This document shows positions 48,498-59,765 of a stretch of 64,000 bases of DNA, piece after piece (the first letter of the stretch is position 1; the number at the start of each line of letters is the position of its first letter). Under the pieces are notes generated by a model. It was not told where the DNA came from, did no database searches, and was given only the letters and a program-made list of their open reading frames with translations. The position numbers and the translations under genes were made by a program. This stretch comes from Elainella sp. Prado103 (lineage in GTDB: Bacteria; Cyanobacteriota; Cyanobacteriia; Elainellales; Elainellaceae): NCBI GenBank assembly GCA_025454395.1, contig JALOOM010000006.1, forward strand, positions 1-64,000. Reading direction: 5' to 3'.

Positions 48498-48539
48498 TCG
48501 CTGGTTCTAGTCACTGGTTCTAGTCACTGGTTCTAGTGT
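48488..48539. repeat. Tandem repeat, 13-bp unit ctggttctagtca x4, first copy spans gnd stop codon
   Basis: Direct reading; TAG at 48495-48497. Confidence 0.95.
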
Positions 48540-48594
48540 TGCTGGATCAGGTTGCTCGATCGGGACAGCGATCGATCCCGGCTGTTGGCTCAGC

Positions 48595-48645
48595 TCTCTG
48601 AGTTGAAGACCGCTCTGAGTTGAAGACCGCTCTGAGGTCAAGACA
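48595..48645. repeat. Tandem repeat, 17-bp unit gctctgagttgaagacc x3, followed by an 11-bp array (ctgcattgagt x3) at 48657-48689
   Basis: Direct reading. Confidence 0.85.
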
Positions 48646-48718
48646 GTGGGATCGATCTGCATTGAGTCTGCGTTGAGCCTGCATTGAGATAGAACTGCAA
48701 AGGGTGGATACCCTCGTC

Positions 48719-50422
48719 TCAACTTTCCAACACTGTTGGGATTTCCGGGGAAGTTAGCTCCAGTGGGGGTTGACGCAAGACTTGCTTGAGATGGTCGGCT
48801 AGCCGTAGCGCAAGAGCGACGATCGTGAGAGTTGGATTGGCATAACCGCCGGTGGGGAAAACTGAGCTGCTAGCAATGAACAAATTTGAGAGGCCATGCA
48901 CGCGACAGTTGGCATCCACCACCCCTTGGGTTGGGTGATCGTGCATTCGAGTGGTTCCCATGTGATGGGCCACACCGCTAGGGCTACAGAGCTTGGGGCG
49001 ACCGTTGGGGCGGCTAATCTGATAGGTGCCCAGTCCTTGGGCAGCCAACTCGGCGGCTAGAATATCCTGCATCCGGGCAACACTGTCGCTGTCGATCGCA
49101 CCCCATTTCCAGTGCAGTTGCAGTTTGCGGCAGCCAAAGCGATCTCGATCGGTCGATAACTCAAGCCGATTGCTCGGATCGGGAGCCTGCTCAGTTTGAA
49201 ACAGCACTTCAAACCCTTTAAAGCGATGCTGATTTTGGCTCAGCTCAGACCAACCGCCGCGTCCAAAGCCATGCAGCAAGGATTGCTTTTTCGTGGCGGC
49301 TAGATAACTTGCTAAAGTCACATAATCTAAGCCTTTGAGGATTTTCGGCAACAACTGTAATGCCTGGGGTGGAAGCTGTTTTTTAGCCAATGGTTCCAGC
49401 AATGCCTTAAAGGCTAAGATCGCATCCCATTGACGACGACTGGGACGTGGAAACAGCACGATCGCCGTATTCAACAAATGTTGCTGCCGCATCAATTGGG
49501 GAGCCGGATTGAGTTTGCCGAGTACCGGATGCTGTTTTACCTGCCGCAAATCATACAACGCCATTTGATCGTATAAACCTGGATCGGCGGGCACAAATAC
49601 GCCTCCATCCACCAGGGGGTGATCCATAAAGAAGCGACCAACCAGATCATGCTGATTGCCCAAACCATTGGCTTGTTGGCGATCGGACAGCAACAGGAGC
49701 CGCGCACTTTCCATGCCACCTTGGGCCAAAACAAACACGGTGGCTTCCAGCCAAAATTCTTGCCCTGGCGTGCTGGCTACACGAACTCGGGTCGCAGTAC
49801 GGGCTGGTGTATTCGCTTCAATTTCTAGAACGGTTGCGTTAATGTAGACGTGAATATTATCAGATTGGATCAGTTGATCACGATAGCGATCATGAAAAAC
49901 AGCTTTCGGCCCAAACTGAAACATGGTTGTGATCAATCGATCGGGATCCAACGGTAGTCGTTGAGCCTCCTCACTTTCCCAAAATTCAGCCTCATAGTCA
50001 TAGAATCCAGATTGGCACACCTGTTGGGCGCGCTCATAAAATGGATCGAGTTCTGTTTTGGCAAACGGCCAACCACTGTAGGGCAACCAGTCCCGTTTTT
50101 CAAAATCGATGGCATCTAAGGGGGCATAGCGCACCCCAATTTGTCCATTCCCCGTTTTAATTGCCCAAACGTTAGAGTTACCGCCCACTTGACGATTTCG
50201 GGTAATTTGGGGAGAAAGAAACGGATCGCCGATCGTCTGAGCTTCGCTCAAGGCTTGCGCTTGTGGATCGTTGTCTAAATTGCCGCTTTCTAACAAGCAA
50301 ACCTGAATATTTTGTCCTGCAAATTCACGGGCTAATGTCATGCCAGCGGGCCCGCTACCAATAATACAAACTTCGGTTCTGATTAAGCGATCCTGGGGAA
50401 TTTCACGGGCGTTAATTAACAT
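48719..50422 (-). CDS. GMC family oxidoreductase
   Basis: EVCIIGSGPAGMTLAREFA; C-terminal GTTRMHDHPTQGVVDANCRVHGLSNLFIASSSVFPTGGYANPTLTI. Confidence 0.9.
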   Translation of the reverse strand: MLINAREIPQDRLIRTEVCIIGSGPAGMTLAREFAGQNIQVCLLESGNLDNDPQAQALSEAQTIGDPFLSPQITRNRQVGGNSNVWAIKTGNGQIGVRYAPLDAIDFEKRDWLPYSGWPFAKTELDPFYERAQQVCQSGFYDYEAEFWESEEAQRLPLDPDRLITTMFQFGPKAVFHDRYRDQLIQSDNIHVYINATVLEIEANTPARTATRVRVASTPGQEFWLEATVFVLAQGGMESARLLLLSDRQQANGLGNQHDLVGRFFMDHPLVDGGVFVPADPGLYDQMALYDLRQVKQHPVLGKLNPAPQLMRQQHLLNTAIVLFPRPSRRQWDAILAFKALLEPLAKKQLPPQALQLLPKILKGLDYVTLASYLAATKKQSLLHGFGRGGWSELSQNQHRFKGFEVLFQTEQAPDPSNRLELSTDRDRFGCRKLQLHWKWGAIDSDSVARMQDILAAELAAQGLGTYQISRPNGRPKLCSPSGVAHHMGTTRMHDHPTQGVVDANCRVHGLSNLFIASSSVFPTGGYANPTLTIVALALRLADHLKQVLRQPPLELTSPEIPTVLES

Positions 50423-50688
50423 TTTTGAGCTTGAAAGTTTAATAAATTGACAATTTCCAGAGCCAGCTTCATAGGGCTATCGTACAAGTCCTCACTGGAA
50501 CAAGGACTAGAAAATATTGAAAAGATCTTCCTCAGGGGAGAGGTCAAATGATGGGGAAGTCATTCCAAACTAGCCTTCCTGGAATCTGCTGCGCCACAGT
50601 GATACTATTCAATTTATCGAATCTTAATTGTTGAGGATGAGTTGATAAATCTTCAATTTTTTTAGAAGGGGTTTTACTGTTCGCCCTA

Positions 50689-50717
50689 TAAAAAAAGAGC
50701 CCGGTTACCCCGACTCT
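50689..50717 (-). terminator. Terminator-like hairpin downstream of the ABC operon
   Basis: Minus strand agagtcggggtaaccgggctct followed by TTTTTT. Confidence 0.6.
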
Positions 50718-50883
50718 GATTGATTTAATCACCCAAATTGATAGAGTTGAATGAATAGTTGAATTGAATAGGAAAAGATAGGAAGCAGAAGGTTCAATGA
50801 CTGAAAGCTGGACGTTTAAGATAAGACTAAAACTTCCTCATTTCTCATTCGTCATACATCCTGCGGTGTTTTACGCTCTCCCT

Positions 50884-51600
50884 TTAAGCCATGACAGTCA
50901 TTTTGGCTAGATCTTCCGGCTTCAGGTGATCTTGTACCACTTCTCCATCTCGGAACCAAACAATGCGGCGTGTCTGCCGAGCCACTTCGGGTTCATGGGT
51001 CACCATCACCACTGTAATTCCACCCGCATTCAGCTCTGCGAAAATATTGAGAACTTCCTGGGTGGTATGGGAATCTAAAGCACCTGTGGGTTCATCCGCC
51101 AGTAATAGTACAGGGCGATTCACGATCGATCGGGCAATGGCCACCCGTTGTTGTTGTCCCCCCGACAGTTGATTGGGGCGATTGTTCAGTCGATTTGCCA
51201 ATCCCACTCTAGTTAAGGCTTCCGCCGCTCGTTCTCGCCGTTCTGTCTGAGAAACACCGGCATAAACCATGGGCAGCATCACATTTTCCATGGCTGAAAG
51301 CTGCGGTAACAGGTGAAACTGTTGAAACACAAACCCCAGCTTACGATTCCGAATATGGGCCAATTCGCGATCGGAGAGTGCAGACACATCCACCCCATCC
51401 AAGTAGTAACGCCCAGCAGTTGGCCGATCCAAGCAACCGATCACATTCATCGCCGTTGATTTGCCGGAGCCAGAAGGGCCCATGATGGCGCAATACTCAC
51501 CGGGTTCGACGATCAAATTGACATGGTTGAGCGCTCGCACCTCGGTGTCGCCCAAGCCATAGGTTTTCTCTACATCTTCAAGCCGAATCACAGGCTGCAT
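50884..51600 (-). CDS. MacB/LolD-like ABC transporter ATP-binding protein
   Basis: GPSGSGKSTAMNVIGCLDRPTAGRYYLDG; LSGGQQQRVAIARS. Confidence 0.92.
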   Translation of the reverse strand: MQPVIRLEDVEKTYGLGDTEVRALNHVNLIVEPGEYCAIMGPSGSGKSTAMNVIGCLDRPTAGRYYLDGVDVSALSDRELAHIRNRKLGFVFQQFHLLPQLSAMENVMLPMVYAGVSQTERRERAAEALTRVGLANRLNNRPNQLSGGQQQRVAIARSIVNRPVLLLADEPTGALDSHTTQEVLNIFAELNAGGITVVMVTHEPEVARQTRRIVWFRDGEVVQDHLKPEDLAKMTVMA

Positions 51601-51741
51601 AGAATTTACCTGGAGAACAAATTAGAGAACAAACTAACGTGGAGCTAGGGGCATCTGAACAGAATCTGAAACTACAATGGCAGGGCCACTGGTAAAACCG
51701 AGTCTGTCCTTCCTGATCATTTGATCCTGCCACTGTTTCTA

Positions 51742-52959
51742 TCAGGCACTGCGAAGCGCCACGATCGGATCCAACTTGGCTGCTTGGCGAGCCGGGAACA
51801 CGCCGAAAAACAGGCCAATGCCCCCTGAAACCCCTACCGCCAACGCGATGGCAGTGGTTGAAACTCCGGCTTTCAGTGGAGTCGCTGCCCCCACTAAGGT
51901 CACTCCGGCCACGCCGATTCCTGTGCCAATTAAGCCGCCAATGGCAGAGAGAATAATCGCTTCGATCATAAACTGCACCAGAATGTCTTGCTCTGAAGCC
52001 CCGATCGCTTTGCGAAGACCGATTTCATGGGTGCGCTCCCGCACGGAAACCAGCATGATGTTCATGATGCCAATTCCACCGACAAACAGTGAAATAGCGG
52101 CGATCGCTGCCAGCATCAAGGTGAGGGCTCCGGTGACATTGCCAACAATTTCCAGAGCATCTTTTTGAGTCCGAACGGTAAAATCATCTTCTGCGGTAAC
52201 TTTATGACGGAGGCGCAGCAGGTTAGTCAATTGAAACTGTGCTGCATTCACAGAAGCCTCATCCCGCGCATTCACCGAAATAAAGGTCACTTCGGTGCCA
52301 TAGGGAGAGGTGTTGCCGGTAATCCGATTGGACATCGTCGTAATCGGAATATAGACGGCATCATCCTGATTGTTCCCCAGAAATGCCCCCTTAGATTCCA
52401 TCACCCCAATCACCTGGAAGCTAATGTTTTTGATGCGAATCTGTTGCCCGATCGGATCAGAATCGCCAAACAACTTATTGGCAACATCTGCCCCGATCGC
52501 CACCACCTGGGTGTTGCGCTGCACATCTAAATCGCTGAAAAATCGCCCACGAGTCAGGTCGAAATCCCGCACCGGCAGAAATTCAGGCGTGGTGCCCACC
52601 ACCAACGAAGAGGTACGACGGTTGCTATAGGTAATCGATTGTTGACTCTGCAATTGGGGGGCAACGGCACTGACGGTTGGCACTTGGGCTTTAATGGCCT
52701 TAGCATCTTCTAGCGTCAGGTTGCGCGGCAGTTCTAAGGTGCGGTTGCGGGCTTCATCACTGCCAGGAATGATAAACAGGACGTTGGGACCAAGGGATTC
52801 AAATTGCTCTGAGGCGTAGCGCTGGGCCCCCTGCCCCACCCCTACCATGGTGATCACTGAGGCATTGCCAATAATGATCCCCAACATGGTCAATGTGCTG
52901 CGTAATTTATTGGCCGTCAAAGTTTTGACTGCCATCTTGCCACTTTCCCACAGGTTCAT
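51742..52959 (-). CDS. MacB-like ABC transporter permease (FtsX domain)
   Basis: ANKLRSTLTMLGIIIGNASVITMVGVGQGAQ; start at 52959 follows the adaptor stop. Confidence 0.92.
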   Translation of the reverse strand: MNLWESGKMAVKTLTANKLRSTLTMLGIIIGNASVITMVGVGQGAQRYASEQFESLGPNVLFIIPGSDEARNRTLELPRNLTLEDAKAIKAQVPTVSAVAPQLQSQQSITYSNRRTSSLVVGTTPEFLPVRDFDLTRGRFFSDLDVQRNTQVVAIGADVANKLFGDSDPIGQQIRIKNISFQVIGVMESKGAFLGNNQDDAVYIPITTMSNRITGNTSPYGTEVTFISVNARDEASVNAAQFQLTNLLRLRHKVTAEDDFTVRTQKDALEIVGNVTGALTLMLAAIAAISLFVGGIGIMNIMLVSVRERTHEIGLRKAIGASEQDILVQFMIEAIILSAIGGLIGTGIGVAGVTLVGAATPLKAGVSTTAIALAVGVSGGIGLFFGVFPARQAAKLDPIVALRSA

Positions 52960-52961
52960 AC

Positions 52962-54302
52962 CTATTCCTCTTCTTGCGCTTTCGCCCACTCTGAGTCTTT
53001 CGGAATATCGGTGAAGACTCGCTCACCGGGCTCTACCCCTTCTAAAATTTGAGTCTGGTTGCCTACTGCCGTGCCTAAGGTCACTGGACGAAACTCAGGC
53101 TGATTGCTTGAGTCGGGTACCAGCACCCCGGTTTGCCCTTCTTGGGTCACGATCGCCACCGTCGGCACCACCACCGCCGCATCAAGTTGATCGCCCAGGA
53201 AGGTAACATCCGTATTCATGCCAGAAAGCAGTTGCTCCTGGCCGGTTTCCAGCGCAATCCGCACTTGGAATGAAGTGACATTTTGCTTCACGACGGCTTC
53301 CGGCGCAATCAGTCGTACTTTGCCCTGAAACGGTTGGTTGGGAAAGGCATCCGCTCTAATTTCTACGGGCTGACCGACGCGGAGCTGGCGAATATCCACC
53401 TCTGGAACTTCGGCTAAAATCTCGAGCCCTTCGGCCAAAGCGACGATCGCCGTTGAGGTGGCGGAAGTGACTTCGGACGCTGAAGTGGTGGGAGTCACAA
53501 ACGCGCCTTCATCGGCAAATTTTTGGGTGACAATGCCAGCAAAGGGAGCATAAAGGAACGTATCTTGCTTTTGCACTTCCACCGCGCGCAGATTACCTTG
53601 CGCCTCAGCCAATTCGGCTTGAGCGGCTTGAATGTCTTCGCGGCGGCTGCCATTTCGCCAATATTCTAGATTGCGTCTGGCTTCCTGCACGGAGGCTTGC
53701 AGTTGGGAGACGGTGGCGCTGGCGGTATCTGCCTCACTCAAGATCTCATCCAGTCGATCGCGGGAAATCGCTCCATCATCGGCCAGCGATCGATTGCGTT
53801 CCACCTTTTGTTGCGCCAAGTTGAGGCGAGCCTGCCCTTCCGTTAAGCGGGCCTGTGCCTGTTCCAAACGGGCTTCAGCCTGGGCAATATCTTCCGGGCG
53901 ATTTCCGTTCCGCAGGGCGGCTAAGCGAGCTTCGGCCCGAGCGACTCTGGCTTGTGCCTGAAGTAATTGAGCGGCTGCATCATCGTTTTCCATCCGCCCA
54001 ATCAATTGTCCTTGTTGCACCCGATCGCCCTGCTGCACAAACAGCTCTGCCAGGATGCCAGGATTTTTCGGGCTCAAGTTGACGGTTTGGATCGGCTGGA
54101 CTGTACCACTGGCGGTAATCCGAGCCTGGAGCGATTGGGATTCTACCGGCACTGTCATGCCTGTAATATCGACTGGAGCCGATCGCCGCTGTACCACGCC
54201 ATAGGTGATCGCACCTGTGCCAATTACGCCTGCTGTGACCAATCCGATCAGCCAGGGGCTGAGCTGACGATTTTTGCCAGTTAAAGAAAATTGCGTCGTC
54301 AT
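52962..54302 (-). CDS. HlyD/MacA-like periplasmic adaptor subunit
   Basis: Biotinyl-lipoyl-like AELFVQQGDRVQQGQLIGRMENDD, coiled-coil hairpin, barrel. Confidence 0.9.
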   Translation of the reverse strand: MTTQFSLTGKNRQLSPWLIGLVTAGVIGTGAITYGVVQRRSAPVDITGMTVPVESQSLQARITASGTVQPIQTVNLSPKNPGILAELFVQQGDRVQQGQLIGRMENDDAAAQLLQAQARVARAEARLAALRNGNRPEDIAQAEARLEQAQARLTEGQARLNLAQQKVERNRSLADDGAISRDRLDEILSEADTASATVSQLQASVQEARRNLEYWRNGSRREDIQAAQAELAEAQGNLRAVEVQKQDTFLYAPFAGIVTQKFADEGAFVTPTTSASEVTSATSTAIVALAEGLEILAEVPEVDIRQLRVGQPVEIRADAFPNQPFQGKVRLIAPEAVVKQNVTSFQVRIALETGQEQLLSGMNTDVTFLGDQLDAAVVVPTVAIVTQEGQTGVLVPDSSNQPEFRPVTLGTAVGNQTQILEGVEPGERVFTDIPKDSEWAKAQEEE

Positions 54303-54442
54303 TGCGATAGAAACCAAAAGTCTGGTTAGAAAGGTTGGAAATGATGGGAGTGGTCTCAACCGATCGGGCTATAGTGTCCTGCGATCGGGGATCGGTGAAA
54401 GATCGAGCTGGGCATCTGGATGCTGGCCAAAGTCAGATGATT

Positions 54443-55042
54443 TCAGGATTGGCGCAAAGACTGCTGTTCCTGTTCCCAACGCTGATCTAATAGCGGCAGC
54501 TCACGCTCCAGAAAGGCATGGATATCACGCATCTCACACAATCTTTGTTGCAGATTGGGAGAGACATCTTGCAACAGATGCAACCCTTTTTCAGCAAGTT
54601 GCCGAAAGGCCGTAATCTGGGCCATTCGTTGTTTGGTCATCTGAGCCCAAGCATTCGGCTTGATTTGAAAGTAATCGCGCCGATCGCCCGGCAGACTGAC
54701 TCGTTCAATCAAACCAATCTGGATCAGTAGGCGAGTCATGGTACTAATCGAACCCTTACTGGCTTGCAGCACTTCAGCCAATTCGCTGTGAGATTGCTTG
54801 GGTGGATTTGAGATCAGCAACCAGCCAAAAATTCGACCCGACATGCGGGGTAAGCCGACCATCTCGAACATCAACCCCACTTCTTCGACAAAATGCATCT
54901 GCTCGAACGGTTGCTTGCAATTCAAGGGTGCTACAGCTTGCGAAACGGGTGAATGGATGACTGCGGGCTCAGGGCTCGCCAAAGCATTTAGCGAATTCGG
55001 TATCATTGAATCTGTAACATTACTTAACCCTGATCCTAGCAT
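54443..55042 (-). CDS. GbsR/MarR family transcriptional regulator
   Basis: GLPRMSGRIFGWLLISNPPKQSHSELAEVLQASKGSISTMTRLLIQIGLIERVSLPGDRRDYF. Confidence 0.85.
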   Translation of the reverse strand: MLGSGLSNVTDSMIPNSLNALASPEPAVIHSPVSQAVAPLNCKQPFEQMHFVEEVGLMFEMVGLPRMSGRIFGWLLISNPPKQSHSELAEVLQASKGSISTMTRLLIQIGLIERVSLPGDRRDYFQIKPNAWAQMTKQRMAQITAFRQLAEKGLHLLQDVSPNLQQRLCEMRDIHAFLERELPLLDQRWEQEQQSLRQS

Positions 55043-55276
55043 GTTTTAAACGTTCAGTAACCATTGAACAAACCGAACAAAAAAATAGAGGTTTCTAGAT
55101 GCTCTAGCCTGTTATGTTCCTTCTAGAACCTCTACTCCTAGTTTAAGGATGATCTACTCAATTGGTATCATTCTGCTGGATGATTTCGTGGACAGGTTAC
55201 TTTGACAGATGACCTGATTTCAGGGGTGATCTGGTTTTATGGGTGAAGCGTTTTAATCTTGTTCTTAAATGCCGCT

Positions 55277-56143
<867 letters not shown>

Positions 56144-56230
56144 TTACCCCCTGTTGCATGATCAACGCTACAGCAGAAGGAGCACAAGGGCAATCAAGAC
56201 GCTCAGCCGACCTGTGCTTAAGGGACGGCT

Positions 56231-58279
56231 TCAATTTTCCAGGTCTAGCTCTGAGCCGTTGTCGGTTCCTGAGTCGGGTTCGAAGGAAGAAGACTCCTCC
56301 GCATCCAGAGCTGGATTGACCTGATCAGGATTGGTTGTTGGCGGTTTGGGCATTTCATTGGGCATTGGGTTGACCGCCGGTTCAGGCATCATAACCGGAG
56401 AATCGGTGTCCTCCGGGTCAGTTTGGCTGGAGTCGGAGCGTCGAACTGGCCGATCGGTACAGCGATAAAGGCGATACCGATACCCATCGACAGACTGAGT
56501 GCGGGTTTCAGGCTGACATTGATTTTGTTGCAACAAAACCTGAAGCGGTTGTTCAGGTACCTCATGAAAGTTAAGCAACCATAGATCGAGTGGACGAGGC
56601 AACTCATTCATGGCTCGTCGCAAAGTCAAGATAGCAGTGCGTGGATTTTGGGTTTCGTGCGCCAGCAGAAAGCGAGGTGCTGGGGTGGCGGGTTGGGTTA
56701 AAAACCCATTCCCCTGAAGTGCCAGTGCAACTCCCATCAGTCGGCCCGTTTGTCCATGGGAGCGATGGGGCATGGCAATCAAAACCGGCTGCTCTGAAAA
56801 TTGTTGAATGTCAGCCGCAACTCGATCGGGACGGTGGGTTTTCTGATAACCCAGATTGGTCAGTACGGTCAGGGCTCCTAACAAACCCAGGAGCCAAACC
56901 AGGATCACCGTTTTGCGATTACTCACCCGCAGCAAACTCAACAGTGCAGGGGGGATCTGATCCAGGGGCGATCGAGCAATCTGAATTGCCACATCCCAAC
57001 TACTGCCCAGCCCCGCCCCCACTAAAGCAATAACGGCAGGAAAGTAGACAAAATTGTAGCGAAAGGCGCTCATCAGGTTGGCATCGAAGAAGAAAATGAC
57101 GCTGAAGAAAATCACGATCGCGCTGAGCACAAAGGTTCCGAGTACCCAAATCCCCAACCGCGACTCTCGCTGAGTCAGTTGTACCTTCATGCCCCGGAAT
57201 AGTTTGGGGCTAATCCACAGGATTAACAAAACGAGGGCAATCCCTGAAATGGTGGCGATCCCTTGAGTCGGGGCTTGAATCGGCAACAGAAACAGCATGG
57301 TTACCCAACCGGCGATCGCTTGGCCGATGGGATCGAGCCAACCCCATTCCGATCGGGTACCTTGATAAATCCAGCGAGTCAGTTCTCCATCTTGAATATT
57401 TTGCAGCACCGGCCACCAGACTAAGCCACTGGCGGCTGTTCCTCCAGCGACGAGCCAAACGCGCCGCCAATGCAGCGAAGGATACCAAATGCCGCTCTCT
57501 CGCCAGCTTTGTACTAGCCCCAAGTTAGCAATCACAATGGCTTCTGCTGCCAAAGTGAAAACAAAGAAATAGTGGGTGGCAATCCCTAGCCCGTTGACCA
57601 AAATCCAACTGAGGCAAAACCACAGGGGCAAGATGTGTCGATCGCGCAGTCTGCGAGCGGCCGTCACCAGAAAGCAGAGGGAAATCAAAATCCAAATGAG
57701 TGGCAGGGTATAGTGGCGAGCCTCCTGCGCTAGATAAATGCCAAAAGGGGAAACTGCCATCAGCGCCGCAGTGGTTTGGGCAATCACCCGCGATCGAAAG
57801 CTCAACCAACTGAGGAGATAGCTAAAGGGGATCGACAGAACTCCAAATAGGGCGGCAAGAGATCGCACCTGTCCGGCTGTAACCCACTGATCAGTCTGGA
57901 ATGCGAACAGTTTTAGCCACCAGTGAGACAAGATGAAATAGAGCGGCGGATGATTACTTTCGCGCAATAAAGAGCCAATCACTTCGCCGACTCCCGCTCC
58001 ACTGGGACGCAAAGGTGCCAAGAGTTGGTTTGTCAGGATGAGCTGATCGAGTGGCACCGTTAAGAAGCTATTGCCCAAACTGAACACGATCGTTGAAAAT
58101 TCATCTGTCCAGAGCGGTTTGCTAGACAGATTCATGAAGCGCAGTCCACACCCCAACAGCGTCCAGAATAACAGGAGCCCGATATGCAGCCGACGGTTTA
58201 AATCGGGTTTCACCGCCGCCCCTTCCAAAACACTGAAACGGGGTGTACCTAGCTCGGATTGACCAAACGGTTGTTGCAT
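56231..58279 (-). CDS. Glycosyltransferase family 39-like membrane protein with acidic C-terminal tail
   Basis: NLSSKPLWTDEFSTIVFSLG; ESNHPPLYFILSHWWL; multi-TM. Confidence 0.75.
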   Translation of the reverse strand: MQQPFGQSELGTPRFSVLEGAAVKPDLNRRLHIGLLLFWTLLGCGLRFMNLSSKPLWTDEFSTIVFSLGNSFLTVPLDQLILTNQLLAPLRPSGAGVGEVIGSLLRESNHPPLYFILSHWWLKLFAFQTDQWVTAGQVRSLAALFGVLSIPFSYLLSWLSFRSRVIAQTTAALMAVSPFGIYLAQEARHYTLPLIWILISLCFLVTAARRLRDRHILPLWFCLSWILVNGLGIATHYFFVFTLAAEAIVIANLGLVQSWRESGIWYPSLHWRRVWLVAGGTAASGLVWWPVLQNIQDGELTRWIYQGTRSEWGWLDPIGQAIAGWVTMLFLLPIQAPTQGIATISGIALVLLILWISPKLFRGMKVQLTQRESRLGIWVLGTFVLSAIVIFFSVIFFFDANLMSAFRYNFVYFPAVIALVGAGLGSSWDVAIQIARSPLDQIPPALLSLLRVSNRKTVILVWLLGLLGALTVLTNLGYQKTHRPDRVAADIQQFSEQPVLIAMPHRSHGQTGRLMGVALALQGNGFLTQPATPAPRFLLAHETQNPRTAILTLRRAMNELPRPLDLWLLNFHEVPEQPLQVLLQQNQCQPETRTQSVDGYRYRLYRCTDRPVRRSDSSQTDPEDTDSPVMMPEPAVNPMPNEMPKPPTTNPDQVNPALDAEESSSFEPDSGTDNGSELDLEN

Positions 58280-58655
58280 TGTACTTAATCCGATCGAACC
58301 CTTGTAGTCTTGACCCTAACTTGGCAATAGGTGGCGATCGTGAGCCTTGTTGAAAGCTGCTTGCCCCCCTCAGATGTTGATACTATCTCAGCAGTGCCGA
58401 TCGAAAAATCTGAGCTGCTGATTGCCAGATTGCCCTCTTGCATCCCGTCATCGGTTATTGCTAGAGGCTTTCAGATCCAGCAGTGAGCGGCAACCTGAGC
58501 AATCAATCTGAATTTTACGCGATCTAACCCCACCTGATCTGAAATGGTTTTGAGCACTGCCCGCATCCATTTGATCTATACGAGCTGAGGTTGATTCCCA
58601 TACCTTGGTCTTTAGATAGTTGCCTGATTAGCCTGGATTGGATTGAATAGATGGC

Positions 58656-58707
58656 ATCTGTCTAAGCTATCTGTCTAAGCTATCTGTCTAAGCTATCTGT
58701 CTAAGCT
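58656..58707. repeat. Tandem repeat, 13-bp unit atctgtctaagct x4
   Basis: Direct reading. Confidence 0.95.
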
Positions 58708-58769
58708 AATTGCCTCAATTTCCGCGAAGCCCTCAACCGTCCGGGATGGATTACTGATCAGGAGCCCGT

Positions 58770-59630
58770 ATGAACTTCTTTGATATTTTTTGGGTGTTTA
58801 TCCTCATTTCTTCGCTGCAACCTGTGATTCAGCGTCGTTTGGTGGAATCTCGCCGCCTAGCTGCCATTCAAGCTTTAGAGCAAAAACGCGGCAGTCGAGT
58901 GATTGTGATGATTCACCGCCAAGAGTCCATTAGTTTACTGGGGATTCCCCTGTCTCGATTCATTAATATTGAGGACTCAGAACAGGTGTTGAGAGCGATC
59001 CGCCTGACTCCTCCCGATGTGCCGATCGATCTGATTCTCCATACGCCAGGGGGATTGGTGCTGGCCACAGAGCAGATTGCGCGGGCTCTCCTCCGACATC
59101 GAGCCAAAGTGAGTGTTTTTATTCCGCATTACGCCATGAGTGGGGGCACCATGCTAGCGATGGCAGCCGACGAAATTTTAATGGATGAAAATGCGGTGCT
59201 GGGCCCGGTTGATCCACAATTGGGCAATATGCCAGCCGCCAGTGTGCTGAAGGTGTTGGAAGATAAGCCGATCGGTGAGATTGATGATCAAACCATTGTG
59301 ACTGCCGATATTGCCCGCAAGGCTATGCAACAGGTACAGCGATTTGTCCGGGCCTTGCTGGAAGATGAAGTGCCGACCCAAAAAATTAAGCCAGAAAATA
59401 TCGATCGGATCATCGAAGCCCTCACAACGGGGCGGGTCACCCATGACTATCCCATTCTGGTGGAAGAAGCCAAAGATTTGGGTTTACCGATCACGATTGG
59501 GTTGCCGATCGAAATCTATAACCTGATGGAGCTTTATCCGCAGGCGATGACTGGCCGACCTTCAGTACAATATATTCCCCTGCCCTATCAGCCTCGGATG
59601 CCGCTGCCTGAGTCTGCTGATCAAAAGTAG
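58770..59630 (+). CDS. SDH-type ClpP-fold membrane serine proteinase family
   Basis: IDLILHTPGGLVLATEQIARAL...AMSGGTMLAMAADEILMDENAVLGPVDPQ. Confidence 0.88.
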   Translation: MNFFDIFWVFILISSLQPVIQRRLVESRRLAAIQALEQKRGSRVIVMIHRQESISLLGIPLSRFINIEDSEQVLRAIRLTPPDVPIDLILHTPGGLVLATEQIARALLRHRAKVSVFIPHYAMSGGTMLAMAADEILMDENAVLGPVDPQLGNMPAASVLKVLEDKPIGEIDDQTIVTADIARKAMQQVQRFVRALLEDEVPTQKIKPENIDRIIEALTTGRVTHDYPILVEEAKDLGLPITIGLPIEIYNLMELYPQAMTGRPSVQYIPLPYQPRMPLPESADQK

Positions 59631-59650
59631 AGTCCGTGAGCAATTGGTGG

Positions 59651-59701
59651 GTGCTCAAAATGAATGGGTGCTCAAAATGAGTGGATGCTCAAAATGAGTG
59701 G
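59651..59701. repeat. Tandem repeat, 17-bp unit gtgctcaaaatgagtgg x3
   Basis: Direct reading, 20 bp after stop. Confidence 0.9.
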
Positions 59702-59765
59702 ATAGCAAATGACTCGTAGCCAATATTTGCTGCAAGTATTTGCTAGAAATCAACGTAAGGTCGAT

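Noticed and set aside
50544-50732. 62-aa minus-strand ORF
   Set aside because: Its 5' part covers a terminator hairpin; no homology recognised.
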